Below, piece after piece: positions 1 to 7,942 of a stretch of 21,571 nucleotides of DNA. The position numbers and the translations under genes are program-made. Source of the stretch: DATHWB01 sp040902855 (GTDB lineage Bacteria > Actinomycetota > Acidimicrobiia > Spongiisociales > ZC4RG35). The number at the start of each line of letters is the position of its first letter. The first letter of the stretch is position 1. Location of the stretch: contig JBBDWN010000097.1 of assembly GCA_040902855.1 (NCBI GenBank), forward strand, positions 1 through 21,571, given 5' to 3'. The notes under the pieces were generated by a model that was given only the letters and a program-made list of their open reading frames with translations, had not been told where the DNA came from and did no database searches.

Positions 1-136
1 GAGACAGCCGAGCGCCAGCGAGGCAGAGGGGGGCCGTCCGCGCAGCCGCCAAACCGTCACACCACCTCACGCGAGAAGTGGTCGACGAGTTCGCTGACGC
101 TCACGCCCCCCCTCGACGACTCAAAGCAGCCGTCGG

Positions 137-165
137 TCCCCCCAACGGGCTTCGCCCTGGGGGGA
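137..165 (+). terminator. Strong GC hairpin, possible terminator upstream of rpoZ
   Basis: CCCCCCA (138-144) pairs with TGGGGGG (158-164), flanked by a T-A pair (137/165). After a two-base bulge, GGG (147-149) pairs with CCC (155-157) around a CTTCG loop. No U-tract follows, so this would be an actinobacterial U-less terminator of an upstream gene, or simply a structured element. It lies about 40 bases before the proposed rpoZ promoter, which suits transcript separation. Confidence 0.4.
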
Positions 166-201
166 GAGAGTGACGAGGTGGGATGTCGGCCCTGGTCGTC
201 C

Positions 202-207
202 TACACT
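202..207 (+). promoter_or_regulatory. Probable -10 element of rpoZ (TACACT)
   Basis: TACACT ends 7 bases before the rpoZ ATG at 215 and is followed by TC, matching the TANNNTC pattern seen before other lead genes in this window. No good -35 hexamer sits 16-18 bases upstream. With a start site 6-7 bases past the -10, the mRNA would begin at or very near the ATG, meaning a leaderless transcript. This fits the lack of a Shine-Dalgarno sequence. Confidence 0.5.
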
Positions 208-214
208 CTCTCGG

Positions 215-436
215 ATGAAGATTGAAAATGTGGTCGACGAAGTCGGCAACCGTTTTGCAGCCGTCATTGTCTCTGCCCGGCGGGCGCGACAGATCAACGC
301 CTATTTCCACCAGCTCGGCGGCGGAATCGGCCACTACGTGCCCCCTCAGGTGTATTCGCTGAGTCGCAAGCCACTGACCCTGGCCATGGAAGAGATCGCG
401 GCAGGCAAGGTGACCGTGGAGACCGAGGAATCCTGA
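215..436 (+). CDS. rpoZ: DNA-directed RNA polymerase subunit omega
   Basis: The 73-residue product is the small omega subunit, which binds the beta-prime C-terminus and helps RNA polymerase assemble. The family hallmark is clear: residues around 22-33 read SARRARQINAYF, and the C-terminal part has KPLTLAMEEIAAGKV, the usual ending of omega. It is shorter than many actinobacterial homologues, with almost nothing before the core fold. The open frame extends upstream to an ATG at 170, but those 15 residues resemble nothing and would overlap the proposed promoter, so the ATG at 215 is chosen. The stop codon overlaps the coaBC start by one base (TGATG), so the two are probably co-transcribed and coupled. 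The rpoZ-coaBC-metK order is standard for Actinobacteria. Confidence 0.93.
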   Translation: MKIENVVDEVGNRFAAVIVSARRARQINAYFHQLGGGIGHYVPPQVYSLSRKPLTLAMEEIAAGKVTVETEES

Positions 437-1626
437 TGCCGCTGGACGGTCGACGGATCGTCGTCGGCGTCAGTGGCGGGATCGCCGCCTACAAGTCGGC
501 CTATCTCGTGCGTCGGCTCCTCGAAAGAGGCGCCGACGTTCGGTGCGTCATGACCCCGGCGGCGACGGAGTTCATCGGGCCAGCGACTCTCGCCGCTCTG
601 TCCGGCCATGCCGTCGTGACGTCACTGACCGGTCATCCGGGCTCGGTGTCACCGCACACCGATCTCGCCCGTTGGGCCGATCTGATCGTGGTGGCACCGG
701 CAACGACCGCCACCATCGCCCGTCTGGCGACGGGTCTCAGTGAAGATCCGGTGTCGGCGACTGTGGTGGCCGCCCATTCGCCTGTGATGATCGCTCCGGC
801 GATGCACACCGAGATGTGGGAGTACCCAGCCACCAGAAGGAACATCGAGGTGCTCGTCGAGTCAGGCGTCCATGTCGTCGGACCCGCCGAAGGAGATCTG
901 GCAGGGGGTGACGCGGGGACGGGACGCATGGTCGAACCGGACGACATCGTTTCGGCCATCGAGGCCCTCTTCTCGGGTCCGCTCGACGGTCTGACGGTCC
1001 TCGTGACCGCCGGTGGCACGCGTGAGGCGATCGATCCGGTGCGGTACATCGGGAATCGATCCTCGGGGAAGATGGGTCATGAGATCGCAGCCGAAGCCTT
1101 CCGGCGAGGGGCGAAGGTCGTCCTCGTCACCGCAAGTCCGCTGCCCACGATCGCAGGCATCGACCGGAGACAGGTCGAGTCTGCCCAGGAGATGCAGGAC
1201 GCCGTCGACACGGTCCAGGCTGACATCGCCGTGATGGCAGCCGCGGTCGCCGACTTCCGACCTGCGGACGCTGCAGAGTCGAAGCTCGCTCGCACCGACG
1301 GGCCTCCGGAGATCTTGCTCGAACCCACCCCCGACATCCTGATGTCAGTTGTCGCACGTCACGATCGGCCGTTCGTCGTCGGCTTCGCCGCCGAGACCGG
1401 ATCACTCGATCGTGCGGTCGAAAAAGCCCGTCGGAAGGGCGTGGACCTGCTTGTCGCCAACGACGTCACCGAGCCCGGTTCGGGTTTCGCCGTCGACACG
1501 AACCGCGTTTCGATCATCCATGCCGATGGAACAGTCGACGGTTGGGAACAGATGACGAAGGCCGATGTCGCCCGGCGTCTCTGGGACCTGATCGTGTCAG
1601 TCCGCGTGCCGCATTCCGTGTCGTGA
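436..1626 (+). CDS. coaBC: Bifunctional phosphopantothenoylcysteine decarboxylase / phosphopantothenate-cysteine ligase
   Basis: CoaBC (Dfp) makes 4'-phosphopantetheine in coenzyme A synthesis: the CoaB part ligates cysteine to 4'-phosphopantothenate and the CoaC flavoprotein decarboxylates the product. The 396 residues cover both halves. CoaC (about 7-180) has VGVSGGIAAYK, the catalytic His at 74 (SPHTDLARW) and the APAM motif at 120-123. CoaB (from about 183) has LVTAGGTREAIDPVR and IGNRSSGKMG. Two positions differ from the E. coli enzyme: PAMN reads PAMH, and the substrate-flap Cys (E. coli Cys158) is replaced in LAGGDAGTGRM (155-165). I believe both changes are seen in other actinobacterial CoaBC proteins. 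The ATG overlaps the rpoZ stop by one base and has GAGGAA five bases upstream. Confidence 0.95.
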   Translation: MPLDGRRIVVGVSGGIAAYKSAYLVRRLLERGADVRCVMTPAATEFIGPATLAALSGHAVVTSLTGHPGSVSPHTDLARWADLIVVAPATTATIARLATGLSEDPVSATVVAAHSPVMIAPAMHTEMWEYPATRRNIEVLVESGVHVVGPAEGDLAGGDAGTGRMVEPDDIVSAIEALFSGPLDGLTVLVTAGGTREAIDPVRYIGNRSSGKMGHEIAAEAFRRGAKVVLVTASPLPTIAGIDRRQVESAQEMQDAVDTVQADIAVMAAAVADFRPADAAESKLARTDGPPEILLEPTPDILMSVVARHDRPFVVGFAAETGSLDRAVEKARRKGVDLLVANDVTEPGSGFAVDTNRVSIIHADGTVDGWEQMTKADVARRLWDLIVSVRVPHSVS

Positions 1627-1658
1627 CAGGTTCGGAGGTCGCGCTGGGTATGCAGGTC

Positions 1659-1664
1659 TAGGCT
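1659..1664 (+). promoter_or_regulatory. Probable -10 element of metK (TAGGCT)
   Basis: TAGGCT followed by CG lies in the 48-base gap after coaBC, with 10 bases between it and the metK ATG at 1675. No Shine-Dalgarno sequence precedes that ATG. This suggests a separate metK transcript with no leader or one of only a few bases. No convincing -35 hexamer is visible. Confidence 0.45.
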
Positions 1665-1674
1665 CGTCTGTCCA

Positions 1675-2868
1675 ATGGAACCCATGTCCGGGCGCACCCG
1701 GTTCTTCAGCTCCGAGTCGGTGACCGAAGGTCATCCTGACAAGGTGTCCGACGCCATCTCGGACGGTGTACTCGACGCTGCCCTCACCGATGATCCGATG
1801 TCGCGGGTCGCATGCGAGACGCTGGTGACGAAGGGGATCGCCATTGTCGCCGGTGAGATCACGACCAGTTCGACGCTCGATATCGACACTCTCGTCCGGT
1901 CTGTGATCCGTGAGATCGGATATGACGGATTCGATCCCGACTTCGCCGCGGACACCATCACGGTCGAGAATCGGCTTCACCGTCAGAGCCCTGACATCGC
2001 AGAGGGCGTCACCGGTTCGTTGGAGAAGAGAATGGGGAGCGAAGACGAATGGGACTCGCTCGGGGCGGGCGACCAGGGGATCATGTTCGGGTTCGCCTGC
2101 GACGAGACACCCGAGCTGATGCCCCTCCCCATCCAGCTCGCCCACCGGGTGGCCGAGCGGTTGAGTGAGGTGAGGCGTCTCGGGACGCTCGACTACCTCC
2201 GACCGGATGGCAAGACCCAGGTCAGCGTGCGCTACGAAGGCGACCGACCCGTGGCCGTCACCGGCCTCCTCATCTCGGCCCACCACGCCCCGGAGGTCAC
2301 ACTCGAGCAGTTGGCTGGCGACCTCGAATCGGCAGTCGCGAGACCGGTGTTGGAGGCTCACTTCGAGGGCGCGTCGGTGCCTTTGTTGGTCAACCCGTCT
2401 GGCCGCTTCGAGATTGGCGGGCCGGTTGCCGACACGGGACTGACCGGCCGCAAGATCATCGTCGACACCTACGGCGGCTACGCCCGCCATGGTGGGGGGG
2501 CGTTCTCGGGCAAGGACGCCACCAAGGTGGATCGTTCAGCAGCGTACGCGGCCCGGCACGCGGCGAAGAACGTCGTGGCGGCGGGACTCGCCCGACGGTG
2601 CGAAGTGCAATTGGCCTACGCAATCGGTCAAGCCCGGCCTTTTTCGATCCATGTCGAGACCTTTGGCACAGAAAATGTCGCTCCGGAGCGGGTCGAAGCG
2701 GCATTGGACGAGGTCTTCGACTTCCGCCCCGCCGCGATCATCGCCCGGCTCGGGCTTCGCCAGCCGATCTTCCGGCACACCACTGCCTACGGACATTTCG
2801 GGAGAGCCGACTTTCCGTGGGAGCGGACCGACCGAACCGCCGAGTTGGCGGAGGCGGCGGGACTCTGA
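1675..2868 (+). CDS. metK: S-adenosylmethionine synthase
   Basis: MetK condenses ATP and methionine into S-adenosylmethionine, the methyl donor used by the rRNA methyltransferases also encoded here. The 397-residue product is of normal length. It shows the N-terminal SESVTEGHPDKVSD (His20 region), the signature GAGDQGIMFGFA, PDGKTQVSVRYE, and the glycine-rich GGGAFSGKDATKVDRSAAY near residue 280, which contributes ATP and metal binding. The ATG at 1675 is used; a second ATG at codon 4 (1684) would remove only three residues. It follows coaBC by 48 bases with its own putative promoter. Its end overlaps the proposed priA start as CTGA. Confidence 0.96.
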   Translation: MEPMSGRTRFFSSESVTEGHPDKVSDAISDGVLDAALTDDPMSRVACETLVTKGIAIVAGEITTSSTLDIDTLVRSVIREIGYDGFDPDFAADTITVENRLHRQSPDIAEGVTGSLEKRMGSEDEWDSLGAGDQGIMFGFACDETPELMPLPIQLAHRVAERLSEVRRLGTLDYLRPDGKTQVSVRYEGDRPVAVTGLLISAHHAPEVTLEQLAGDLESAVARPVLEAHFEGASVPLLVNPSGRFEIGGPVADTGLTGRKIIVDTYGGYARHGGGAFSGKDATKVDRSAAYAARHAAKNVVAAGLARRCEVQLAYAIGQARPFSIHVETFGTENVAPERVEAALDEVFDFRPAAIIARLGLRQPIFRHTTAYGHFGRADFPWERTDRTAELAEAAGL

Positions 2869-4634
2869 CCGAGCGCCGGGCGCTCGTCGTTCCGGCCGTT
2901 CCGTCGTTCTCGGTGGACGGGGGTTTCCGATACGCGATCCCTGAAGCGCTCGCCGCCACGATCGAACTCGGCACAGTCGTGCGGGTTCCTCTGGCGGGAC
3001 GGCGGGTGCGGGGATTCGTCGTGGCGCTCGAGGATGGCGCTGACGGAGACACGCTGAAACCGGTGGCGGCCGTGTCGGGCGATCGTTCGGTATTCGACGA
3101 ACCGCTCCTCGAATCGCTGCGATGGGCGTCACATCATTACGTCAGTCCTTTGTCGACGATGTTGGAACGTGCCGCCCCGCCGAACAATCCGCGCCGACAC
3201 CCGTCGAGGCTTCTCCCGCCTCCAGCGGTGGCGGGTGACGCCTTGAGCGGCGTGGTGGAGGCGGCGATCGGGGGCCGGCGAGTGCCCCCGACAGTGTTGC
3301 TCGCCTCCCATCCTCCGACTGCCCTCCTGGCGGCGACCGCCGGCGCCTTGCTGAGTCACGGGTTGTCGACGATGGTGATCGCTGCGACGACGCGGGAAGC
3401 CGAGGAGCTCTTCGAAGTCTTTTCTGCGGTCCTTCCAGGGCACTGCGTGATCGCCCACGGGGACATGGGAGATCGAGCGATCACCGGCGCGTGGAGTCGC
3501 GCGACCATGCCGTGCGTGCTCGTCGGGACGCCCAGGGTGGCCTGCTGGCCTGTTGCAAGGCTCGGCTCGGCCATCGTCATCGAGGAGGGCCGACGTGCGA
3601 TGAAGGATCGGCAAACTCCCACCGTCCATGTTCGTGAGATCCTCCGTCGGCGGGGACAACGCGAACGGTTCGGTCTCACCGTTGTCGGGCCGACGCCGAC
3701 AACCGAGATCTTGGCGACAGGGCCCACGGTCATCAGGTCGGGTGGCCGGATGTGGAGTTCGGTCGAGGTGGTCGACCTTCGCAAAGAGAGCACCGGTGGT
3801 TCGATCTTCAGCGAACCGGTGCGAATGGCTCTCGCCGCTGTCACCCGGCGGGGTGGCAGGTCGTTCGTCTTCGGACATCGGAAGGGGTATGCGGCGGCAA
3901 CGCGCTGTGTCGCCTGCCGCACGGTGCGACGATGCCCGGGGTGCGGGTCCCGACCTGATCCGGGGGAGCGTTGCACCCGGTGCGGGCTTGAACTCGGCCC
4001 GTGCGTCGACTGTGGTGGAACCAGGTTCGAAGCCCTCGGTGCCGGCGTCGGCAGAGTGGTCGCCGAAGCCGGTCGCATCGTCGGATCGGATTTCGTCGTG
4101 CCCGCGCCTGAGAGTGGGCTCGTGGTCGTCGGGACCGAGCGCGACGTACTCGGGCTGGGCGATTTGGATCTCGTGGTGGTGCCGGATTTCGACGGTCTCC
4201 TGCACGGCACGAACTACCGGTCGGCAGAGGACGCACTCCGGCTGGGGGCTCGGCTGGCGGGGCTGGTGGGCAGAGGGTCGGGGCGGCGGATGATGCTTCA
4301 GACATCCGAGCCGGATCACCCGGCCGTCAGGGGTCTGGTGAAGTCGGATCCGCTCTCGGCGCTCGAATTCGAGCTCGAGACCAGACGGGTCATGGGGTAT
4401 CCGCCGTCCGGGGAGCTCGCCGTCGTCGAGGTCGGCGGTGGTTCACCTCCCGATCTGGCCCCGCTTCTGGAACACTGCGACGTCCTCGGCCCGGCGCCGC
4501 GTCGTGAGGGGACGCGTTGGCTCCTCCAGGGCAGCGACCTCGGTCGGGCGAAGACCGCGTTGCGTCCGATGGTGCAGCGCTGGCGTGATTCAGGCCTCCG
4601 GGTCCGGATCGACGTCGACCCGATCGACCTCTGA
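2865..4634 (+). CDS. priA: PriA-like replication restart protein N', helicase motifs degenerate
   Basis: PriA recognises stalled forks and reloads the replisome. The N-terminus (ALVVPAVPSFSVDGGFRYAI, then RVPLAGRRVRGFVV) matches the PriA DNA-binding domain. Paired cysteines from about residue 348 (CVAC, CPGC, CTRC, CVDC) form the PriA zinc-binding insertion. The helicase core is eroded: no GKT Walker A is present, and IEEGRRAMKDRQ stands where DEEH-type Walker B is expected. Actinobacterial PriA proteins are known to lack recognisable helicase motifs, so loss of ATPase is inferred. Start choice is difficult. There is no ATG, and GTG at 2913 would cut the first beta strand. GTG at 2817 would overlap metK by 52 bases. 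CTG at 2865 gives a CTGA overlap with the metK stop and has GGAGG ten bases upstream. CTG is used here, giving 589 residues. Confidence 0.83.
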   Translation: MTERRALVVPAVPSFSVDGGFRYAIPEALAATIELGTVVRVPLAGRRVRGFVVALEDGADGDTLKPVAAVSGDRSVFDEPLLESLRWASHHYVSPLSTMLERAAPPNNPRRHPSRLLPPPAVAGDALSGVVEAAIGGRRVPPTVLLASHPPTALLAATAGALLSHGLSTMVIAATTREAEELFEVFSAVLPGHCVIAHGDMGDRAITGAWSRATMPCVLVGTPRVACWPVARLGSAIVIEEGRRAMKDRQTPTVHVREILRRRGQRERFGLTVVGPTPTTEILATGPTVIRSGGRMWSSVEVVDLRKESTGGSIFSEPVRMALAAVTRRGGRSFVFGHRKGYAAATRCVACRTVRRCPGCGSRPDPGERCTRCGLELGPCVDCGGTRFEALGAGVGRVVAEAGRIVGSDFVVPAPESGLVVVGTERDVLGLGDLDLVVVPDFDGLLHGTNYRSAEDALRLGARLAGLVGRGSGRRMMLQTSEPDHPAVRGLVKSDPLSALEFELETRRVMGYPPSGELAVVEVGGGSPPDLAPLLEHCDVLGPAPRREGTRWLLQGSDLGRAKTALRPMVQRWRDSGLRVRIDVDPIDL

Positions 4635-4640
4635 TACCGT
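4635..4640 (+). promoter_or_regulatory. Possible -10 element of def (TACCGT)
   Basis: TACCGT followed by CA directly abuts the priA stop codon and ends 10 bases before the def ATG at 4651. No Shine-Dalgarno sequence is present in the 16-base gap, so a leaderless or nearly leaderless start is plausible. This is the weakest member of the series of start-proximal TANNNTC motifs. Confidence 0.3.
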
Positions 4641-4650
4641 CACCGCACGC

Positions 4651-5160
4651 ATGGCGATCTTTCCTATCCGCACCTACGGCGATCCGGTGTTGCGGACCCC
4701 GACGACTCCTGTGCAGGTTGTCGACGACAGCGTCCGGAAACTGGTGGCCGATCTGATCGAAACGATGTATGACGCGCCGGGCGTCGGTCTCGCCGCCAAT
4801 CAGATCGGTGTTTCCCGTCGAGTCGCCGTCTTCGATGCCCATGACGGTGAAGGGCCGCGTGCCCTCATCAACCCGGTGATCGTCGAGACGGACGGCGAGT
4901 TGGAGTTCGAAGAGGGCTGCCTCTCGGTTCCGGGGCACTATTGGCCCATCCTCCGCCCCGAATATGCGAGGGTCCGGTCGCTCGACCTGGAGGGAAACGA
5001 GGTGGAGTACGAGGGGATCGACCTGATGGGCCGGGTGCTCCAGCACGAGATCGGTCATCTCGACGGTGGCCTCCTCATCGATCACATGCCGAAGCGGGCG
5101 CGAAAGAAGGCGTTGAAGGAGCTGCGGGAGGAGCTGCTCCCGCCGCAGTCCGGCCTGTGA
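4651..5160 (+). CDS. def: Peptide deformylase
   Basis: Deformylase removes the formyl group from the N-terminal methionine of new proteins at the ribosome exit. All three family motifs are present in the 169-residue product: GVGLAANQIG (44-53), EGCLSVPG (88-95) and QHEIGHLDG (131-139). The metal ligands are Cys90, His132 and His136, with catalytic Glu133. In the third motif the common HEIDH reads HEIGH. The ATG at 4651 gives a normal N-terminus beginning just before the usual YGDPVLR segment; upstream in-frame codons lie inside priA. The stop overlaps the fmt start as GTGA. The pairing with fmt, whose product attaches the formyl group to initiator tRNA, puts both ends of the formylmethionine cycle in one unit. 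Confidence 0.96.
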   Translation: MAIFPIRTYGDPVLRTPTTPVQVVDDSVRKLVADLIETMYDAPGVGLAANQIGVSRRVAVFDAHDGEGPRALINPVIVETDGELEFEEGCLSVPGHYWPILRPEYARVRSLDLEGNEVEYEGIDLMGRVLQHEIGHLDGGLLIDHMPKRARKKALKELREELLPPQSGL

Positions 5161-6062
5161 AGGCCGTCTTCCTCGGGACGCCTGAAGCAGCGGTACCGGC
5201 GCTCACGGCTCTCTCGCAGACCGCCACCGTGGAAGTGGTCGTCACTCGTCCGGATCGCCCGCGGGGACGGTCGGGGCGGCCGCAACCGTCCGCCGTCAAG
5301 GTCGCGGCCGAGAGCATGGGTCTCCGGGTCGCCCAGCCGGAGACCAGTTCCGAACTCAAGGATGTGTTGGACACCGTCGGCGGTTTCGACATCGCGCTGG
5401 TCGTCGCCTTTGGGATGCTCATCAGTCCGTCCGCGCTGGCACTCGCGCCGAACAGGTTCGTCAATCTCCACTTTTCGATCCTGCCGCGCTGGCGGGGAGC
5501 TGCCCCGGTCCAGCGGGCACTTTTGGCGGGCGACGAGAGGACCGGTGTCACCCTGATGCGGATGAACGAGGGTCTTGATACGGGGCCGAGTCTCGTCACG
5601 GTGTCCACCGCGATCGCTCCCGCCGATGACGCCGAGTCGCTCACCGCACGACTCGCCCAGATCGGAGCGGTGATCGTGGGAAAGTCGCTCGGATCGATCG
5701 GAGGACTCGTCGCCGTTCCCCAGGATCCGGATCGTGCGACGATTGCTCCCAAGATCCGCACCGACGAACGTTGGGTCGATCTCGCCGGAACCCCAGCCTC
5801 GGTGTTGGCCGCCGTGCGAGGGCTCTCACCATGGCCCGGCGCATGGGTTCGGCACCCCACCGGGGGAGTGAGGATCATCGAGGCGGAGGACGCCGGATCG
5901 CAGATACCGTCCGGGGACCTCCAGCTTGGGCCTGACGGACTCGTGCTCGGTCTCGGCGCCGGGGCAGTGCGCCTGGTTCGCGTTCAACCGGAGGGCAAAC
6001 GGCCGATGGGTGCCGCCGACTGGGCGCGCGGTCTTCGAGGCGATCTCGGCCGGATGACATGA
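5157..6062 (+). CDS. fmt: Methionyl-tRNA formyltransferase
   Basis: Fmt transfers a formyl group from 10-formyltetrahydrofolate to methionyl-initiator tRNA. The 301-residue product opens with KAVFLGTPEAAVPAL, the usual start of the Rossmann-like catalytic domain. It carries the catalytic set Asn103, His105 (NLHFSILPRWRGAAPVQ) and Asp141 (LDTGP). The C-terminal OB-like domain, from about residue 205, includes LSPWPGAWV and a closing GKRPMGAADWARG. The start is the GTG at 5157, which forms a GTGA overlap with the def stop; the longer open frame upstream lies within def and is not homologous. The stop overlaps rsmB as ATGA. Confidence 0.95.
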   Translation: MKAVFLGTPEAAVPALTALSQTATVEVVVTRPDRPRGRSGRPQPSAVKVAAESMGLRVAQPETSSELKDVLDTVGGFDIALVVAFGMLISPSALALAPNRFVNLHFSILPRWRGAAPVQRALLAGDERTGVTLMRMNEGLDTGPSLVTVSTAIAPADDAESLTARLAQIGAVIVGKSLGSIGGLVAVPQDPDRATIAPKIRTDERWVDLAGTPASVLAAVRGLSPWPGAWVRHPTGGVRIIEAEDAGSQIPSGDLQLGPDGLVLGLGAGAVRLVRVQPEGKRPMGAADWARGLRGDLGRMT

Positions 6063-7234
6063 CGGTGACCGCAGACAGGGTCGCGGCGTCGGTCGCGGTC
6101 GGCAGGGTCATTCGGTCGGGAGCCTGGTCGAATGTGGTCAGCCGGATCGAAGCAGAGTCCGCCGGGGCTGACGTTTCCACCGTCCAGGGCCTCGTGTTCG
6201 GCGTCCTCAGGAACCGCCCCCTCATCGACGACGCGATCGCGTCCCACGCGTCCAGGCCTGTCGAGAAGATCGATGACCGAGTGCTCGACCTCTTGCGGGT
6301 GGCGACGGCCGAACTCATGGCCGATCGGACCCCGATGCCGCTCGTCGTCGACGGACTCGTCCATGCCGTCCGCCAGGTCTCACCGCGGGCGGCCGGTTTT
6401 GCGAACGCCGTCATGCGGCGGATGAGCGAAAACGTCCCGCGAGCAGAGACGCTCGCCGACATCGGTATCCCTGAGTTCGTCGATTCGGCCATGCGTCACG
6501 TCCTCGACCCGGCGGATGTCGATGCGTTCTGGCTCGCGTCGCAACAGCCTGCCCCGGTCGGACTCCGGTCCGAACGACAACCGGACGGCGCACGGAAGGT
6601 CGACGGGATTCCGGGAGCGTGGCTGTGGGAAGAAGGAGCCCCACCTGAAGGCGCGCTGGTCCAGGACCCGGCATCGGTGGCCGTGGTGAATGCTGTGGCA
6701 CTGGCATCCGGTGGGAGCGCGCTCGACATCGCCGCTGCCCCGGGGGGCAAGACTCAGCACCTCGTCGACCAGGCGGGCGGGACCGGCCGCGTGATCGGGA
6801 TGGATATCCACCCCCGGCGAGTGCGGGACGCCGCCCTACGCGTGCCAGAGGCCATCTGGGTGGTGGGTGACGGACGTTCCGCCCCATTCGCCGAGTCCAC
6901 TTTCGATGCGGTGCTGGTCGACGCCCCGTGCACCGGGCTCGGAACCTTGCGACGGCGTCCGGAGATTCGCGACCGAGTGAGCGAGTCGGGTATGGCACAA
7001 CTCGCGGCGATCCAGCGTTCCCTGCTCGACGAAGCCCTCAGACTCGTGCGTCCGGGAGGCCGAGTCGTGTACTCGGTGTGCACGGTCACCCCCGCCGAGA
7101 CAATCGACGTGGTGTCAGGTCTGGGCGGAGTGCCGCCGAGTGGACTCCCCGGCGTGCCATACGGTGACGGCTGGTTGATGGGCCCGCAGCTCGGTCCCAC
7201 AGACGGCATGTTCGTCACGGTGTTCTCGCGATGA
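6059..7234 (+). CDS. rsmB: 16S rRNA m5C967-type methyltransferase RsmB
   Basis: RsmB (Sun/Fmu) methylates a cytosine of 16S rRNA using S-adenosylmethionine. The 391-residue product has an N-terminal NusB-like RNA-binding domain (about 1-130, with VQGLVFGVLRNRPLIDDAI) and a C-terminal Rossmann methyltransferase. The cofactor loop is ALDIAAAPGGKTQHL (221-235). The two cysteines needed for m5C chemistry are Cys291 (DAPCTGLGTLRRRPE) and Cys341 (YSVCTVTPAET). The start ATG overlaps the fmt stop by four bases, so the gene is coupled to def-fmt. A fmt-rsmB neighbourhood is common across bacteria. After its stop come 45 bases and a new promoter for rpe. Confidence 0.94.
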   Translation: MTVTADRVAASVAVGRVIRSGAWSNVVSRIEAESAGADVSTVQGLVFGVLRNRPLIDDAIASHASRPVEKIDDRVLDLLRVATAELMADRTPMPLVVDGLVHAVRQVSPRAAGFANAVMRRMSENVPRAETLADIGIPEFVDSAMRHVLDPADVDAFWLASQQPAPVGLRSERQPDGARKVDGIPGAWLWEEGAPPEGALVQDPASVAVVNAVALASGGSALDIAAAPGGKTQHLVDQAGGTGRVIGMDIHPRRVRDAALRVPEAIWVVGDGRSAPFAESTFDAVLVDAPCTGLGTLRRRPEIRDRVSESGMAQLAAIQRSLLDEALRLVRPGGRVVYSVCTVTPAETIDVVSGLGGVPPSGLPGVPYGDGWLMGPQLGPTDGMFVTVFSR

Positions 7235-7266
7235 GCGGCGGCCGTCGGTGGGAGCAGCGGGGTCGG

Positions 7267-7272
7267 TAGACT
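7267..7272 (+). promoter_or_regulatory. Probable -10 element of rpe (TAGACT)
   Basis: TAGACT followed by CG ends exactly 7 bases before the GTG start of rpe at 7280, in the 45-base gap after rsmB. No Shine-Dalgarno sequence precedes the GTG, so a leaderless mRNA is the simplest reading. No -35 resembling TTGAC is visible at normal spacing. This may drive the whole rpe-to-ribH cluster. Confidence 0.55.
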
Positions 7273-7279
7273 CGTCGCC

Positions 7280-7942
7280 GTGGTGGACATCAAGATCGCA
7301 CCGTCGTTGCTCGCGGCGGATTTCAGTCGCCTCGCATCTGAAGTCGCCTCACTCGGTTCGGCCGCCGATCTCCTTCACCTCGATGTCATGGACGGCCACT
7401 TCGTTCCCAACCTGACGTTCGGAATGCCGGTGATCGCCGCCCTCCGTCCCCACACCGATCTGCGCTTCGACTGCCACCTCATGACGACGAACCCGGCCGA
7501 CTATCTCCCCGAGCTCGCGGAAGCCGGCGCCGACATCGTGACCGTCCATCTCGAGGCCCTTCCAGACCCCCGTCCGGCCGCCGCCCTGGCAGAGCGGCTC
7601 GGACTCGGCTTCGGGGTCGTGGTGTCACCGCCAACACCGTGGGAGGCGATGGTCCCATTCATCGAGATGTGCGAAATGGTGCTGGTGATGTCTGTTCACC
7701 CTGGGTTCGGCGGGCAGTCGTTCATCCCTGAGGTGCTCGAGAAGGTGGAGGCGCTGCGAAAAGTCGTTGACTCGCAGGGCTTTGCGACCGATATCCAAAT
7801 TGACGGTGGCATTTCAACCGCCACCGCTCGTTCGGCGCGGAACGCCGGAGCGAACGTGTTCGTTGCGGGCACTGCGGTGTTCGGACAATCTGACCGACGA
7901 AAGGCGATCGAAGACTTGCGACGGGTGATCTCGAATGACTGA
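7280..7942 (+). CDS. rpe: Ribulose-phosphate 3-epimerase
   Basis: Rpe interconverts ribulose 5-phosphate and xylulose 5-phosphate in the pentose phosphate pathway. The 220-residue TIM barrel has normal length and all signatures: APSLLAADF at the N-terminus, HLDVMDGHFVPNLTFG (33-48) with metal ligands His33 and Asp35, His66 in CHLM, MSVHPGFGGQ (137-146) for the phosphate-covering loop, and the second catalytic Asp175 in IDGGIS. The GTG at 7280 directly follows a good -10 at leaderless spacing. Ribulose 5-phosphate is also the substrate of the RibB half of ribBA downstream, so the gene sits sensibly at the head of a riboflavin cluster. Its last 8 bases overlap the next gene. Confidence 0.96.
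   Translation: MVDIKIAPSLLAADFSRLASEVASLGSAADLLHLDVMDGHFVPNLTFGMPVIAALRPHTDLRFDCHLMTTNPADYLPELAEAGADIVTVHLEALPDPRPAAALAERLGLGFGVVVSPPTPWEAMVPFIEMCEMVLVMSVHPGFGGQSFIPEVLEKVEALRKVVDSQGFATDIQIDGGISTATARSARNAGANVFVAGTAVFGQSDRRKAIEDLRRVISND

Larger units (their letters stand above)
1..214. other. Upstream region, no recognisable gene
   Basis: I find no recognisable coding sequence here. Frame 1 is open from the window edge to a stop just inside rpoZ, and frame 3 is open to about position 172, but neither translation resembles guanylate kinase, which often precedes rpoZ in Actinobacteria, or any other family I know. The stretch is rich in G and C runs. It contains a strong hairpin at 137-165 and the probable rpoZ -10 element at 202-207, so at least its right half is probably intergenic. 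A C-terminal fragment of an unknown upstream gene at the left edge cannot be excluded. Confidence 0.5.

Noticed and set aside
1..172. Possible 3' end of gmk or another upstream gene
   Set aside because: None of the three frames gives a guanylate kinase C-terminus or another sequence I recognise.
1597..2490. Minus-strand open frame opposite metK
   Set aside because: It is the antisense shadow of metK, and low-complexity content has no recognisable domain.
3129..4319. Minus-strand open frame opposite priA
   Set aside because: It is antisense to PriA with Arg/Pro/His-rich translation and no family match.
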